From NCBI RefSeq assembly GCF_002929305.1, contig NZ_PJIO01000008.1, positions 186,001 through 250,000 of the forward strand: a stretch of DNA of 64,000 nt, given 5' to 3'. Both the position numbers and the translations under genes were made by a program. The notes under the pieces are model-generated. The model was not told the origin of the DNA, made no database searches, and was given only the letters and a program-made list of their open reading frames with translations. Every line of letters begins with the position of its first letter. Within the stretch, counting starts at the first letter, position 1. Positions 44,837 to 53,948 of this stretch are shown here, piece after piece. The DNA is from Arthrobacter sp. GMC3. GTDB lineage: Bacteria > Actinomycetota > Actinomycetes > Actinomycetales > Micrococcaceae.

Positions 44837-45355
44837 ATGAACCAGCTCATCACCTTTGACGGCCACTCCCCCGCGGTGCACCCCAGCGCGTTTGTGGCAC
44901 CCTCGGCGACCATCATTGGCCAGGCAACCCTGGACTCGGAGTCCAGCGCGTTCTACGGGGTGGTGGTCCGCGCGGACACCAACACCATTTCCGTCGGCTC
45001 CGGATCGAACCTGCAAGACAATGTGGTCCTCCACGCGGATCCGGGCTTCCCCACCAGTATTGGTAAAAACGTCAGCGTAGGACACGGCGCAGTGGTTCAC
45101 GGGTGCACAGTAGAGGACGACTGCCTGATCGGCATGGGTGCGACCATCATGAACGGCGCCGTTATCGGCACCGGATCCCTTGTGGCCGGCGGCGCAGTTG
45201 TCCTGGAAGGTGCCATCATTCCCCCAGGCTCCCTGGTGGCCGGTGTCCCCGGAAAAGTGCGGCGTGAACTGACTGCCGAGGAACGTGAGCACGTGCGCGA
45301 AAACGCCGCCCAGTATGTCGTATTGGCTGGCAAGCACAAGGCGCTTCACCAGTAG
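44837..45355 (+). CDS. Gamma-class carbonic anhydrase-like hexapeptide protein
   Basis: A 172-aa left-handed beta-helix protein of the gamma carbonic anhydrase (YrdA/CaiE) family. Hexapeptide turns are visible throughout. The metal-ligand His residues lie in NVVLHADPGFP (~residue 60) and VGHGAVVHGCTVEDDCLIGMGATIMNGAVIG (~residues 77-110). It ends with a short helix. AGAAGGA precedes the ATG. Members bind Zn or Fe; many lack measured carbonic anhydrase activity, so the enzymatic role is not certain. Confidence 0.88.
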   Translation: MNQLITFDGHSPAVHPSAFVAPSATIIGQATLDSESSAFYGVVVRADTNTISVGSGSNLQDNVVLHADPGFPTSIGKNVSVGHGAVVHGCTVEDDCLIGMGATIMNGAVIGTGSLVAGGAVVLEGAIIPPGSLVAGVPGKVRRELTAEEREHVRENAAQYVVLAGKHKALHQ

Positions 45356-45431
45356 GCCCAGACGTTGCGTTCCATTGTTTTGAGTTGCGGCAGGACACCA
45401 TAACGGGCCCGCTCCAGGGGCCAAATCATTA

Positions 45432-45469
45432 GTTCATACGTTGAACAAAGTGATTAATATTGCATTAAC
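45432..45469 (+). promoter_or_regulatory. Possible promoter/operator of the ROK regulator gene
   Basis: GTTCA (45432) and TGAAC (45442) form an inverted repeat overlapping the -35-like TTGAAC (45441-45446). ATTAAC (45464-45469) lies 17 bases downstream as a poor -10. It is 40 bases before the ROK start and may allow autoregulation. Confidence 0.4.
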
Positions 45470-45508
45470 TTCTTGACTCCAAGTGCACGATGGTGCAATG
45501 TTCTTCCT

Positions 45509-46714
45509 ATGGCCGATGAAGACCGCTCCCCCCAATTGACTCTTAGCAGGGTTCGCAATCCCGGATCGCAAGCCTCACTTCGGCACCGAAACCAGCAGCG
45601 GCTCACGGTTCAGCTACTCAAGGGTGGACCGGCAACCCAAGCCGAACTCGCCCGCAGCACGGGCCTTTCCACGGCGACCGTTTCCAACATTGTCAAGAGC
45701 ATGGCCGCCGCAGATCTGGTCACCCTGACACCAGTTACCAGTTCCGGCCGGCGAGCCATGTCCGTGCGTTACAACGGCGGCGGCGCCATCGCTGCGGGCA
45801 TCGACTTTGGGCGAACCCACGTCCGCGTGGTGCTGGCAGACACCGGATACCACGTGGTGGCAGAAGAGGAAGTGCCTCTTCCCCGGGGGCATCAGGCCGC
45901 CGAAGGCATTGCTGCGGCCTCCAGACTGCTGAAAAAACTGATGGCGGAGGCTGGCATTTCCCGGGCTGAGCTGACCGGGGCCGGCGCAGGGATTCCGGGC
46001 CCGATCGACGGCCGCAATGGCAAGGTTGTCCACGGCGCCATTTTGCCCGAATGGGTCGGCATCAATCTCCATGATGAACTTCATGCGGCCCTGAAGATTC
46101 CCGTCTTTGTCGACAACGACGCGAACCTCGGCGCCTTGGCGCAGCTCACCTGGGGAGACCAGGGCGGCGTCAAAAACCTGGTGTTCGTCAAAATTGGCAG
46201 TGGCATCGGTTCGGGCATCGTCCTGAACGGTGAGCTGTTCCACGGTAGCTTCGGCGTGACGGGCGAGATTGGCCATGTGACCATCGATGAGCACGGGATA
46301 ATCTGCCACTGCGGCAACAGGGGCTGCCTGGAAACCATCGCCTCCACCGCCACCATGGTTGCCCAGCTCAGCCGCGGACTCACGACACCGATCTCCACCG
46401 CGGATATCCTCCGCCAGGCTGCGGCGGGCGAACCGGCAACCCTGCGCATCATCGACGACGCCGGTGCTGCCGTTGGTCGCGCCCTGGCGAACGTGGCCAA
46501 CCTGATCAGCCCGAGCGTCATCGTCATTGGCGGCCCCTTGGCGGAACTTGGCGAGCTACTGCTGTCCCCGATCCGCCGCGGATTGCTGCGCCACGCCGTC
46601 CCCGTCATCGGAGACAGCCTCACACTCGCCATGTCCCCTTTGGGTTCCCGGGCTGAGGCCCTTGGCGCGGCGGCACTGGTGTTCCAAAACGACCCCGCAA
46701 CGTTATTGTCCTAA
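45509..46714 (+). CDS. ROK family transcriptional regulator
   Basis: A ~401-aa sugar-responsive repressor. The N-terminal winged helix is ATQAELARSTGLSTATVSNIVKSM (~residues 40-63). The ROK sugar-kinase-like domain follows with AAGIDFGRTHVRVVLAD (~residue 92), AGAGIPGPIDG (~residue 158) and FVDNDANLGALAQ, and the zinc motif CHCGNRGCLE near residue 267. ATG 45509 is preferred to an upstream TTG because the domain begins after it. It directly precedes the sugar ABC transporter operon, which it probably regulates in response to the transported sugar. Confidence 0.9.
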   Translation: MADEDRSPQLTLSRVRNPGSQASLRHRNQQRLTVQLLKGGPATQAELARSTGLSTATVSNIVKSMAAADLVTLTPVTSSGRRAMSVRYNGGGAIAAGIDFGRTHVRVVLADTGYHVVAEEEVPLPRGHQAAEGIAAASRLLKKLMAEAGISRAELTGAGAGIPGPIDGRNGKVVHGAILPEWVGINLHDELHAALKIPVFVDNDANLGALAQLTWGDQGGVKNLVFVKIGSGIGSGIVLNGELFHGSFGVTGEIGHVTIDEHGIICHCGNRGCLETIASTATMVAQLSRGLTTPISTADILRQAAAGEPATLRIIDDAGAAVGRALANVANLISPSVIVIGGPLAELGELLLSPIRRGLLRHAVPVIGDSLTLAMSPLGSRAEALGAAALVFQNDPATLLS

Positions 46715-46742
46715 ACCGTTACCATCTCGTAGCGTTAAAGAC

Positions 46743-46798
46743 TTGACCGCAAGGAGGTGATCGGGATAACTTTCTTCAGTACCAGTCACTTTTGGTAC
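46743..46798 (+). promoter_or_regulatory. Sugar ABC operon promoter and putative operator
   Basis: TTGACC (46743-46748) and GATAAC (46765-46770) are separated by 16 bases. Just downstream GTACCA (46779-46784) and TGGTAC (46793-46798) form an inverted repeat with an 8-base spacer, in a position where a bound ROK protein would block transcription. The region precedes the ATPase gene by about 110 bases. Confidence 0.45.
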
Positions 46799-46905
46799 AT
46801 CCGTGAAAGCGAATTTTCTTCACGGGCAAGGTAAAACCCCGGGCGCCCGGATTGGGCGTTGGCGGGGTACAGACAAAGAAGTCAGTTGTGGAAGGCGTAA
46901 GCATT

Positions 46906-48450
46906 ATGGTGTCCGCGAACCCAGTCATTCTCGAGATGCGATCCATCACGAAGGAGTTCCCCGGGGTCAAAGCCCTCTCCGAGGTTTCCATCACAGTCCG
47001 CGCCAGCGAGATCCACTCCATCTGTGGCGAGAATGGCGCCGGCAAGTCAACGCTCATGAAGGTCCTCTCGGGCGTCTACCCGTTCGGCAGCTACGAAGGC
47101 GACATCGTCTTTCAAAACGAGGTCTGCCAGTTCAAGGACATTCGCGCCAGCGAGAACGCCGGGATCGTGATCATCCACCAGGAACTCGCACTCATTCCCG
47201 AACTGTCCATCACCGAGAACATCTTCCTCGGCAACGAACCCACCAAATTTGGCATCATCAACTGGACCGAAGCCCGCATGCGGACCCTGGAGCTGATGGC
47301 CCGTGTAGGTTTGTCCGAGGACCCCGACACCCCGGTGAAGGAAATCGGCGTCGGCAAGCAGCAGCTCGTGGAAATCGCCAAGGCCCTGAACAAGTCGGTA
47401 AAACTGCTCATCCTCGATGAACCGACAGCGGCCCTGAACGAATCCGATTCCCAGCACCTTCTGGACCTGATCAGGGGGCTGAAGAGCAAGGGCATCAGCT
47501 GCATCATGATCTCCCACAAGCTCAACGAAATCGAGCAGGTCTCCGATTCCATCACCATCATCAGGGATGGCAAGTCCATCGAGACCCTTGATGTAAAGGC
47601 CGACGGCGTCGACGAGGACCGGATCATCAAGGGCATGGTTGGCCGAACCTTGGAGTCCAGGTTCCCCGATCACACCCCCACCATTGGTGAAGTCTTCTTC
47701 GAGGTCAACGACTGGACCGTGGCCCACCCGCAGATCGCCGACCGCCTGGTGTGCAAGAACTCAAGCTTCAACGTTCGCCGCGGCGAGATCGTCGGCTTTG
47801 CCGGTTTGATGGGTGCCGGACGCACCGAACTTGCACGCTCCCTCTTCGGCCGCTCCTACGGCAACTTCGTCTCCGGGCAGATCATCAAGGACGGCAAGGA
47901 GATCACTCTCCGCAACGTCCCGCAGGCCATCAAGCACGGCCTTGGCTACGTCACCGAGGACCGCAAGACGCTGGGCCTGAACCTTCTGGATGACATCAAG
48001 ACCACCACTGTCTCGGCCAACCTGGCCGCCATTTCCAAGCACACAGTGGTCGATCTTGACAAGGAATATTCTGTCGCCGAGAACTACCGCAAGCAGTTGC
48101 GAACCAAAACCCCCAGCGTAGATGAGGGCGTGTCGAAGCTGTCCGGTGGAAACCAGCAGAAAGTGGTGCTGGCCAAGTGGATGTTTACAGACCCTGACCT
48201 GCTCATTCTGGATGAACCCACACGCGGCATCGACGTTGGTGCCAAGTATGAGATCTACGGAATCATCCAGGAACTGGCCAACCAGGGGAAGGGCGTCATC
48301 GTCATCTCCTCGGAATTGCCCGAACTGCTCGGCATTTCCGATCGCATCTACACAATCTTTGAGGGTGCCATCACCGGCGTCCTGAACAAAAATGAAGCCA
48401 GCCAGGAGGCGTTGATGAAACGCATGACCGCTGCCAAGACCTCTGCCTAG
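46906..48450 (+). CDS. mmsA: Sugar ABC transporter ATP-binding protein (MmsA/XylG type)
   Basis: A duplicated ABC ATPase of ~514 aa for a multiple-monosaccharide importer. The first cassette has Walker [10 protein letters not shown] (~residue 40), Walker [12 protein letters not shown] and the signature VGKQQLVEI. The second has [25 protein letters not shown] (~residue 405) and [15 protein letters not shown] 46906 is chosen because it gives a normal N-terminus ([17 protein letters not shown]). It is followed after 27 bases by the permease and then the binding protein. The transported sugar (glucose, xylose, arabinose or galactose) cannot be fixed from sequence alone. Confidence 0.9.
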   Translation: MVSANPVILEMRSITKEFPGVKALSEVSITVRASEIHSICGENGAGKSTLMKVLSGVYPFGSYEGDIVFQNEVCQFKDIRASENAGIVIIHQELALIPELSITENIFLGNEPTKFGIINWTEARMRTLELMARVGLSEDPDTPVKEIGVGKQQLVEIAKALNKSVKLLILDEPTAALNESDSQHLLDLIRGLKSKGISCIMISHKLNEIEQVSDSITIIRDGKSIETLDVKADGVDEDRIIKGMVGRTLESRFPDHTPTIGEVFFEVNDWTVAHPQIADRLVCKNSSFNVRRGEIVGFAGLMGAGRTELARSLFGRSYGNFVSGQIIKDGKEITLRNVPQAIKHGLGYVTEDRKTLGLNLLDDIKTTTVSANLAAISKHTVVDLDKEYSVAENYRKQLRTKTPSVDEGVSKLSGGNQQKVVLAKWMFTDPDLLILDEPTRGIDVGAKYEIYGIIQELANQGKGVIVISSELPELLGISDRIYTIFEGAITGVLNKNEASQEALMKRMTAAKTSA

Positions 48451-48477
48451 ATCAAGGGAAGAAACAGGACACACACC

Positions 48478-49746
48478 ATGAACGCCATCAAACAACTCTT
48501 CGGCGGCAACACCCGCCAATTCGGCATGATCTTTGCCCTCCTGGCCCTGGTCGTCTTCTTCCAGGTCAAAACTGACGGGCTGATTCTCACCCCGGACAAC
48601 ATGATCAACTTGGTCAACGGCTACTCCTACATTCTGATCCTGGCCATCGGCATGGTGCTTGTCATCATCGCCGGCCACATTGACCTCTCGGTGGGTTCCG
48701 TCGCCGCTTTCGTGGGCATCGTCGTCGCCCTCACCATGCGTGACTGGGGCCTGCCCTGGTACATGGGAATCCTGGTGGGCTTGATATTGGGTGCACTCAT
48801 CGGGGCCTGGCAGGGCTTCTTCGTCGCCTATGTGGGTATCCCGGCGTTCATCGTCACACTGGCTGGCATGCTGCTCTTCCGCGGCGCCAACCAGCTGTTC
48901 GGCAAGTCCCTGACCATCCCGGTGCCGACAGATTTCCAGTTCATCGGTGCCGGCTACCTTCCCGAGATCGGCCCGGACACTGGCTACAACAACCTGACAC
49001 TGCTGATCGGTTTCGTGGGTGTCGCCGCACTTATCTGGGGTGAGGTGCGCGGCCGTCGCAAGGCCCAGGCACTGGGCTCGGACGTCAAGCCGATGTGGGT
49101 TTCTGTCGTCAAGCTGGTTGTTCTCTGCGCCGTCATCCTCTACGTCACCTACCTCTTCGCCACCGGACGCCCCGGCACCTCCTTCCCGGTTCCGGGAATC
49201 ATCCTGGGTGTGCTGGTGCTGGTGTACGGCTTCATTTCCTCCCGCACCACCATCGGCCGCCACGTTTACGCAGTGGGTGGCAACCGCCACGCCGCGGCGC
49301 TCTCCGGCGTCAAGAGCAAGCGCACCGACTTCCTTGTCATCATGAACATGGCCATCCTGGCCGGTCTGGCCGGCATGATCTTCGTGGCCCGCTCCAACGC
49401 TTCAGGCCCGTCCGACGGCGTCGGCTGGGAACTGGACGCCATCGCTGCCGTATTCATCGGTGGCGCCGCAGTTACCGGCGGCGTGGGCACCGTGATGGGC
49501 TCCATGATCGGTGGTCTGGTGATGGCGGTGCTCAACAACGGCCTCCAGCTGCTGGGCGTCGGCTCCGACTGGACGCAGATCATCAAGGGCCTGGTCCTGC
49601 TTGCCGCCGTCGTCTTCGACGTCTACAACAAGAACCAGGGCAAGCCGTCCTTCATCGGCTTCATGACAAAGAAGCTTGGCGGGAAAGACAATACGGGGCT
49701 GGAAGTTGCCATGCCCCTCAAAGACACCGTCAAGGCTGATTCCTAA
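48478..49746 (+). CDS. mmsB: Sugar ABC transporter permease (MmsB/XylH type)
   Basis: A 422-aa inner-membrane permease of the BPD_transp_2 family with about ten to twelve helices. Family segments are GMVLVIIAGHIDLSVGSVAAFVGI (~residues 58-81), VGIPAFIVTLAGMLLFRGANQL, and GRHVYAVGGNRHAAALSGVKSK, the loop that contacts the ATPase (~residue 260). GGAAVTGGVGTVMGSMIGG is also typical. It pairs with the upstream ATPase and the downstream lipoprotein. Confidence 0.92.
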   Translation: MNAIKQLFGGNTRQFGMIFALLALVVFFQVKTDGLILTPDNMINLVNGYSYILILAIGMVLVIIAGHIDLSVGSVAAFVGIVVALTMRDWGLPWYMGILVGLILGALIGAWQGFFVAYVGIPAFIVTLAGMLLFRGANQLFGKSLTIPVPTDFQFIGAGYLPEIGPDTGYNNLTLLIGFVGVAALIWGEVRGRRKAQALGSDVKPMWVSVVKLVVLCAVILYVTYLFATGRPGTSFPVPGIILGVLVLVYGFISSRTTIGRHVYAVGGNRHAAALSGVKSKRTDFLVIMNMAILAGLAGMIFVARSNASGPSDGVGWELDAIAAVFIGGAAVTGGVGTVMGSMIGGLVMAVLNNGLQLLGVGSDWTQIIKGLVLLAAVVFDVYNKNQGKPSFIGFMTKKLGGKDNTGLEVAMPLKDTVKADS

Positions 49747-49798
49747 AACTTTCTCTTCTGTGTATCACTTCGAAACAATCCAAAAGAAAGCGAAACCC

Positions 49799-50896
49799 AT
49801 GTTGAAACTCAACAAGACTGTCAAGTCGATGGCCGTTATCCTGGCTGTGTCCTCCCTGGCACTCACCGGTTGTGGCCGCGCCGAGACCCCCGCAGCATCA
49901 TCTGGTGCAGCAGCAGGCTTCGATGCGAATTCACTCATTGGTGTGGCTCTGCCGCAGAAGACCAGTGAAAACTGGGTACTTGCAGAAAGCCTCTTCAACG
50001 ACGGTCTGAAGACTGCCGGCTTCAAGGCCGATGTTCAGTTCGCCAATGGCGGCGTCTCCGAGCAGCAGAACCAGATCAGCGCCATGGTTACCAAGGGTGC
50101 CAAGGTCATCATCATTGGTGCCATTGATGGCGCCCAGCTGGGAACCCAGCTCAAGCAGGCCAAGGATGCCGGCGCCACCGTCATCGCCTACGACCGCTTG
50201 CTGATGAACACCCCCGACGTCGACTACTACGTGGCTTACGACAACTTCAAGGTTGGCGAGCTCCAGGGCCAGGCCCTGTTGGACGGCATGAAGGCGAAGA
50301 AGCCCACAGGCCCTTACAACATCGAACTCTTCGCCGGCTCCCCCGATGACGCCAACGCCAAGGTATTCTTTGACGGCGCCATGAAGGTTCTCCAGCCCAA
50401 GATCGACGACGGCACCGTGAAGATCGTTTCCGGCCAGAAGTCCTTCGAGCAGGCAGTAACCCAGGGCTGGAAGGCAGAAAACGCCCAGAAGCGCATGGAC
50501 TCCCTCCTGGTTGGTAGCTACAGCAGCACCGAGCTGGATGGCGTGCTTTCCCCGAACGACACCCTGGCCCGCGCCATCATCACCTCGGTCAAGGCTGCAG
50601 GAAAGCCTGTCCCGATCGTGACCGGTCAGGATGCAGAAGTTGAGTCGGTCAAGTCCATCATGGCCGGGGAGCAGTACTCCACGATCAACAAGGACACCAC
50701 CGCGCTGGTCAACCACGCCATCCAGATGGCCAAGGACCTGCAGGCTGGCAAGACCCCCGAGATCAACGACCCCACCTCCTACAACAACGGTGTAAAGGTT
50801 GTTCCGGCATACCTGCTGGTTCCGCAGATCGTCACCAAGGCCAACGCCGCTGAGCAGTTCGCCAACGACAAGGTCCTGGGCCCGCTGACCAAGTAG
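49799..50896 (+). CDS. chvE: Sugar-binding lipoprotein (ChvE-like)
   Basis: The periplasmic-type binding protein 1 of the sugar transporter, here a lipoprotein: lipobox ALTGCG near residue 20. The ~365-aa fold has IGVALPQKTSENWVLAESLF (~residue 43), IIGAIDGAQLGTQLKQAKDAGATVIAYDRLL (~residues 100-130) and PIVTGQDAEVESVKSIMAGEQYSTI (~residue 276). ATG 49799 follows GAAAG. It ends the operon, with a very strong terminator 28 bases later. Confidence 0.92.
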   Translation: MLKLNKTVKSMAVILAVSSLALTGCGRAETPAASSGAAAGFDANSLIGVALPQKTSENWVLAESLFNDGLKTAGFKADVQFANGGVSEQQNQISAMVTKGAKVIIIGAIDGAQLGTQLKQAKDAGATVIAYDRLLMNTPDVDYYVAYDNFKVGELQGQALLDGMKAKKPTGPYNIELFAGSPDDANAKVFFDGAMKVLQPKIDDGTVKIVSGQKSFEQAVTQGWKAENAQKRMDSLLVGSYSSTELDGVLSPNDTLARAIITSVKAAGKPVPIVTGQDAEVESVKSIMAGEQYSTINKDTTALVNHAIQMAKDLQAGKTPEINDPTSYNNGVKVVPAYLLVPQIVTKANAAEQFANDKVLGPLTK

Positions 50897-50924
50897 TCCA
50901 GCACCCAAGGCTGTCTAACAGCGC

Positions 50925-50971
50925 AAAGGCCCCGTCCGGCGTCGTTCATCACGACGCCGGACGGGGCCTTT
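50925..50971. terminator. Terminator of the sugar ABC operon
   Basis: A perfect 21-bp stem (50925-50945 with 50951-50971, arms begin AAAGGCCCCG) with a TCATC loop lies 28 bases after the binding-protein stop codon. The arms end in TTT. Confidence 0.9.
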
Positions 50972-51015
50972 GTCATGTTCGCCTCAGTCGACTGCGTTGC
51001 TGGCAGAATTGGCCC

Positions 51016-52113
51016 ATGACCACTCCACGTTTTGTCGGCCGTCCCGACTGGTACACCACGTTCAACCCCGAAACCCTCGCGGCCACCGGTACGCCGCTGC
51101 GCTGGGGTGTTGTCGCCACAGGCAATATTGCACGAACTGTCACCGCCGACATTGCGTTGTTGGAGGACGCCATCTTGCATGCGGTGAGCTCGCGAAGTGA
51201 GTCAAGTGCCGCCGCCTTTGCCGCGGATTTTGGCTTCTCCACCTTCTACTACGACGGCGGTCCCACGGGCTCCGGTCCCTTGGCCTACCTTCAGCTGGTT
51301 CAGGACCCCGCCGTGGACGTGGTCTACATCGCCACACCCCACGCCCAGCACTACGACATTGCCAAGGCCGCCCTGGAAGCTGGGAAGCACGTATTGTGCG
51401 AGAAGGCGCTGACCATCACCGCCGCCGAGACCCGGGCCCTCATTGCCCTGGCCCGGGCCAAGAACTTGTTCCTCATGGAAGCGGTCTGGGCGCGATTTGT
51501 GCCCGGCTTCCAGCGTGCCCTGGAGATCATCGCGGCCGGGGAAATTGGCGAGGTCCAGTGGGTCCGTGCCGATCTTGGATTCCCGGCCCCCCTGGATGAC
51601 AGTGCGCGCATCTGGGCGCCTGCCGACGGCGGCGGCGCACTCCTGGACATCTCCGTCTACCCGCTCCTGTGGGCCTGGGCAACGTTGGGGAAGCCTGCCG
51701 CGGTGGCCGCCACCGGCGCGCTCACGGCACTCGGGGTGGACAGTCAGAACACGCTCACGCTCAGCTACGATTCCGGCGCACAAGCCCAGCTGATCAGCTA
51801 CCTCATCGCTCAAGGCCCACGCGTGGCAACCATTGCCGGAACCAAGGGCTACATTGAAACGCTGGGCTCTGTCAACAACCCCCAGGGGCTGCGCATTTCG
51901 GTGGGTTGGGATAGTGAGCGCACCGAGGAGTTCTCACATCCAGGCCGCGGCTACACCTACCAGCTTCGCGAGGTCACCCGCTGCATTCAGGCCGGGCTGA
52001 CCGAGAGCACCACCATGCCGCTGGATGACACCCTGGCCATCATGGAACTCTTCGACGAGGCCCGCCGCCAAATGGGAATCACCTACCCCAACGACGCCCG
52101 CACGGACCTCTAG
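51016..52113 (+). CDS. Gfo/Idh/MocA family oxidoreductase
   Basis: A 365-aa NAD(P)-dependent dehydrogenase. The Rossmann motif is RWGVVATGNIARTV (~residues 32-45, G-x-G-N-I form), then IATPHAQHYDIAKAALEAGKHVLCEKALTI with the conserved Lys near residue 130, and FLMEAVWARFVPGF, typical of dihydrodiol/glucose-fructose oxidoreductase-type members. It follows the sugar operon after its terminator and may act on a related sugar or inositol-type substrate; this is inferred from position only. The ATG has no clear ribosome binding site. Confidence 0.88.
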   Translation: MTTPRFVGRPDWYTTFNPETLAATGTPLRWGVVATGNIARTVTADIALLEDAILHAVSSRSESSAAAFAADFGFSTFYYDGGPTGSGPLAYLQLVQDPAVDVVYIATPHAQHYDIAKAALEAGKHVLCEKALTITAAETRALIALARAKNLFLMEAVWARFVPGFQRALEIIAAGEIGEVQWVRADLGFPAPLDDSARIWAPADGGGALLDISVYPLLWAWATLGKPAAVAATGALTALGVDSQNTLTLSYDSGAQAQLISYLIAQGPRVATIAGTKGYIETLGSVNNPQGLRISVGWDSERTEEFSHPGRGYTYQLREVTRCIQAGLTESTTMPLDDTLAIMELFDEARRQMGITYPNDARTDL

Positions 52114-52132
52114 CGCACAGTGCTCCACCGGT

Positions 52133-52228
52133 GGCGGGGCTGGCATTTTTCCGTCGACTATCCGACCGACGGCCGCGGGCGGCCTTACGGTCTCCTTTAC
52201 GTCGCCTACAAAAAACGCCGGCCCCGCC
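52133..52228. terminator. Opposed imperfect inverted repeats after the oxidoreductase gene
   Basis: GGCGGGGCTGGCATTTTT (52133-52150) and AAAAAACGCCGGCCCCGCC (52210-52228) can pair with a few mismatches across about 60 bases. Each arm ends in an A/T run facing inward. They could act as a terminator for either convergent gene. Confidence 0.5.
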
Positions 52229-52276
52229 ACCTCAAGGGGCCTTCATGCGCGACGTACGTGCCTGAGCGGAGCGGAA

Positions 52277-52314
52277 TTGGGGGCTGGCGGCGCGGTGCGG
52301 GCACCAGCCCCCAA
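52277..52314 (-). terminator. Liv operon terminator
   Basis: TTGGGGGCTGG and CCAGCCCCCAA form an 11-bp stem with a GC-rich ~16-base loop, 30 bases past the livF stop on the minus strand. The T run is weak. Confidence 0.6.
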
Positions 52315-52343
52315 ATCCGTGCAGCTCAGGGCAGCTCAGCGGG

Positions 52344-53057
52344 CTAGCCTACGCCCAGGTACGCTTCCTTGATGGCCGGGTTGGCCAGGAGTTCCTTGCC
52401 GGTGCCGCTGTGGGTGATTTCGCCGGTCTCCAGCACAAAACCCCTGTTGGCCCGGGCCAGGGCCTGGTTGGCATTTTGTTCCACTAGCAGGACAGTGGTG
52501 CCCTGCCCGTTGATTTCGGTGATGATCTTGAAGATCTGCCGGATGAACTGCGGGGCCAACCCCATAGAGGGTTCATCCAGCAGCAGCAGCTTGGGCCGGG
52601 ACATCAGGGCACGCCCGATGGCAAGCATTTGCTGCTCGCCACCGCTCATGGTCCCGCCGTACTGCTTCTCACGTTCCTTCAGCCGAGGGAATAGGGTGAA
52701 CACGCGTTCCAGGTCCTCCGGAACACCGTTTCTGTCCTTGCGGCCAAAGGTGCCCATGTCCAGGTTCTCCAGAACCGTCATGGCAGGAAAGATGCCGCGC
52801 CCTTCCGGGGCCTGGGAGATCCCCTGGACCACGCGGATGTGCGCCTTCATTTTCGTGATGTCCTCGCCCATGAACTTGATGGTTCCGTGCGAGGGGTTCA
52901 GCAGCCCTGAGATGGTCTTCATGGTGGTGGTCTTGCCGGCACCATTGGCCCCGATCAGGGACACAATTTCGCCTTCCTCCACCGTGAAGGACATGTTGTG
53001 AATGGCCTGGATCCGACCGTAGTGGACCGAAACGTCGTTCAACTCAAGCAAAGTCAT
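52344..53057 (-). CDS. livF: Branched-chain amino acid ABC transporter ATP-binding protein LivF
   Basis: A single-domain ABC ATPase of 237 aa for uptake of Leu/Ile/Val or related amino acids. It has Walker A GANGAGKTT (~residue 37), signature SGGEQQMLAIGRAL (~residue 137) and Walker B LLLLDEPSMGLAP, followed by the LivF-specific APQFIRQIFKII segment. Its ATG overlaps the livG stop by 14 bases, so it is coupled. It ends the Liv operon. Confidence 0.94.
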   Translation of the reverse strand: MTLLELNDVSVHYGRIQAIHNMSFTVEEGEIVSLIGANGAGKTTTMKTISGLLNPSHGTIKFMGEDITKMKAHIRVVQGISQAPEGRGIFPAMTVLENLDMGTFGRKDRNGVPEDLERVFTLFPRLKEREKQYGGTMSGGEQQMLAIGRALMSRPKLLLLDEPSMGLAPQFIRQIFKIITEINGQGTTVLLVEQNANQALARANRGFVLETGEITHSGTGKELLANPAIKEAYLGVG

Positions 53058-53946
53058 CTTCAGGCTCCCCTAGGTAGGCGGAAATGACCTTCGGGTCTTC
53101 CCTAATCACATGCGGTACGTCATCGGCAATCTTCTTACCGAACTCCAACACCACAATCCGGTCCGTGACTCCCATGACCAGTTTCATGTCGTGCTCGATC
53201 AAAAGCACCGTGTACCCGTCGTCTCGAATGGTGCGGATGAGCGCCATGAGCTCTTCCTTCTCCGCCGGGTTGAACCCTGCCGCCGGCTCATCGAGGCACA
53301 GCAGCTTGGGATCGGTGGCCAAGGCGCGGGCAATCTCCAGACGCCGCTGGCTGCCATAGGACAGGTTGCGGGCCAGCGAGCCAGCGTCCTGGGCAATCCC
53401 AACAAACTCCAACAGGGCCATGCCGCGTTCGATCGCAGCCTTTTCCTCACGGATATGGCGCGGGAGCCGCAACAATGCACCGATCACCGAGGTCTTGTTG
53501 CGGGCGTCAAGACCCACCACAACATTCTCCAGGGCCGTCATCTCACCAAATAGGCGGATGTTCTGGAAGGTCCGCGCCAGCCCCGCCCTGGTGATTTTGT
53601 GCTGCTTCATCCCGTTCAGGACGTGCCCCTCCAACATCACCTGCCCACTGGTGGGCTTGTACACGCCGGTCATGGCGTTGAAGCAGGTGGTTTTCCCTGC
53701 GCCGTTAGGGCCGATGAGCCCGAGGATTTCACCACGCTTAATGGTGAAGCTGACATTGTCCAATGCCACCAGCCCACCAAATTTGATGGTCAGGTTCTTC
53801 ACCTCAACCAGCGCGTCACCGACGGCCACGTCGATCTCACGTTCCGGGGCGGCCGCCTCTGCCACAGCCTCGGAAACCGCAACGGCACCGGGTTCCGCCG
53901 CGGAAAAGTCCTCGGGGACGGGCACGTCTTCGCTATGTGCACCCAT
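53044..53946 (-). CDS. livG: Branched-chain amino acid ABC transporter ATP-binding protein LivG
   Basis: A ~300-aa ABC ATPase. An acidic/Ala-rich N-terminus of ~45 residues precedes the cassette: Walker A GPNGAGKTT (~residue 82), signature LSYGSQRRLEIARAL (~residue 205) and Walker B LLCLDEPAAGFNP. ATG 53946 is chosen because AGGAGG lies eight bases before it; the open frame extends further but has no domain. It starts two bases after the livM stop. Confidence 0.93.
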   Translation of the reverse strand: MGAHSEDVPVPEDFSAAEPGAVAVSEAVAEAAAPEREIDVAVGDALVEVKNLTIKFGGLVALDNVSFTIKRGEILGLIGPNGAGKTTCFNAMTGVYKPTSGQVMLEGHVLNGMKQHKITRAGLARTFQNIRLFGEMTALENVVVGLDARNKTSVIGALLRLPRHIREEKAAIERGMALLEFVGIAQDAGSLARNLSYGSQRRLEIARALATDPKLLCLDEPAAGFNPAEKEELMALIRTIRDDGYTVLLIEHDMKLVMGVTDRIVVLEFGKKIADDVPHVIREDPKVISAYLGEPEDDFA

Positions 53947-53948
53947 GG

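Noticed and set aside
52120..52347. 75-residue open frame after the oxidoreductase gene
   Set aside because: It overlaps the terminator repeats and has no ribosome binding site or domain.
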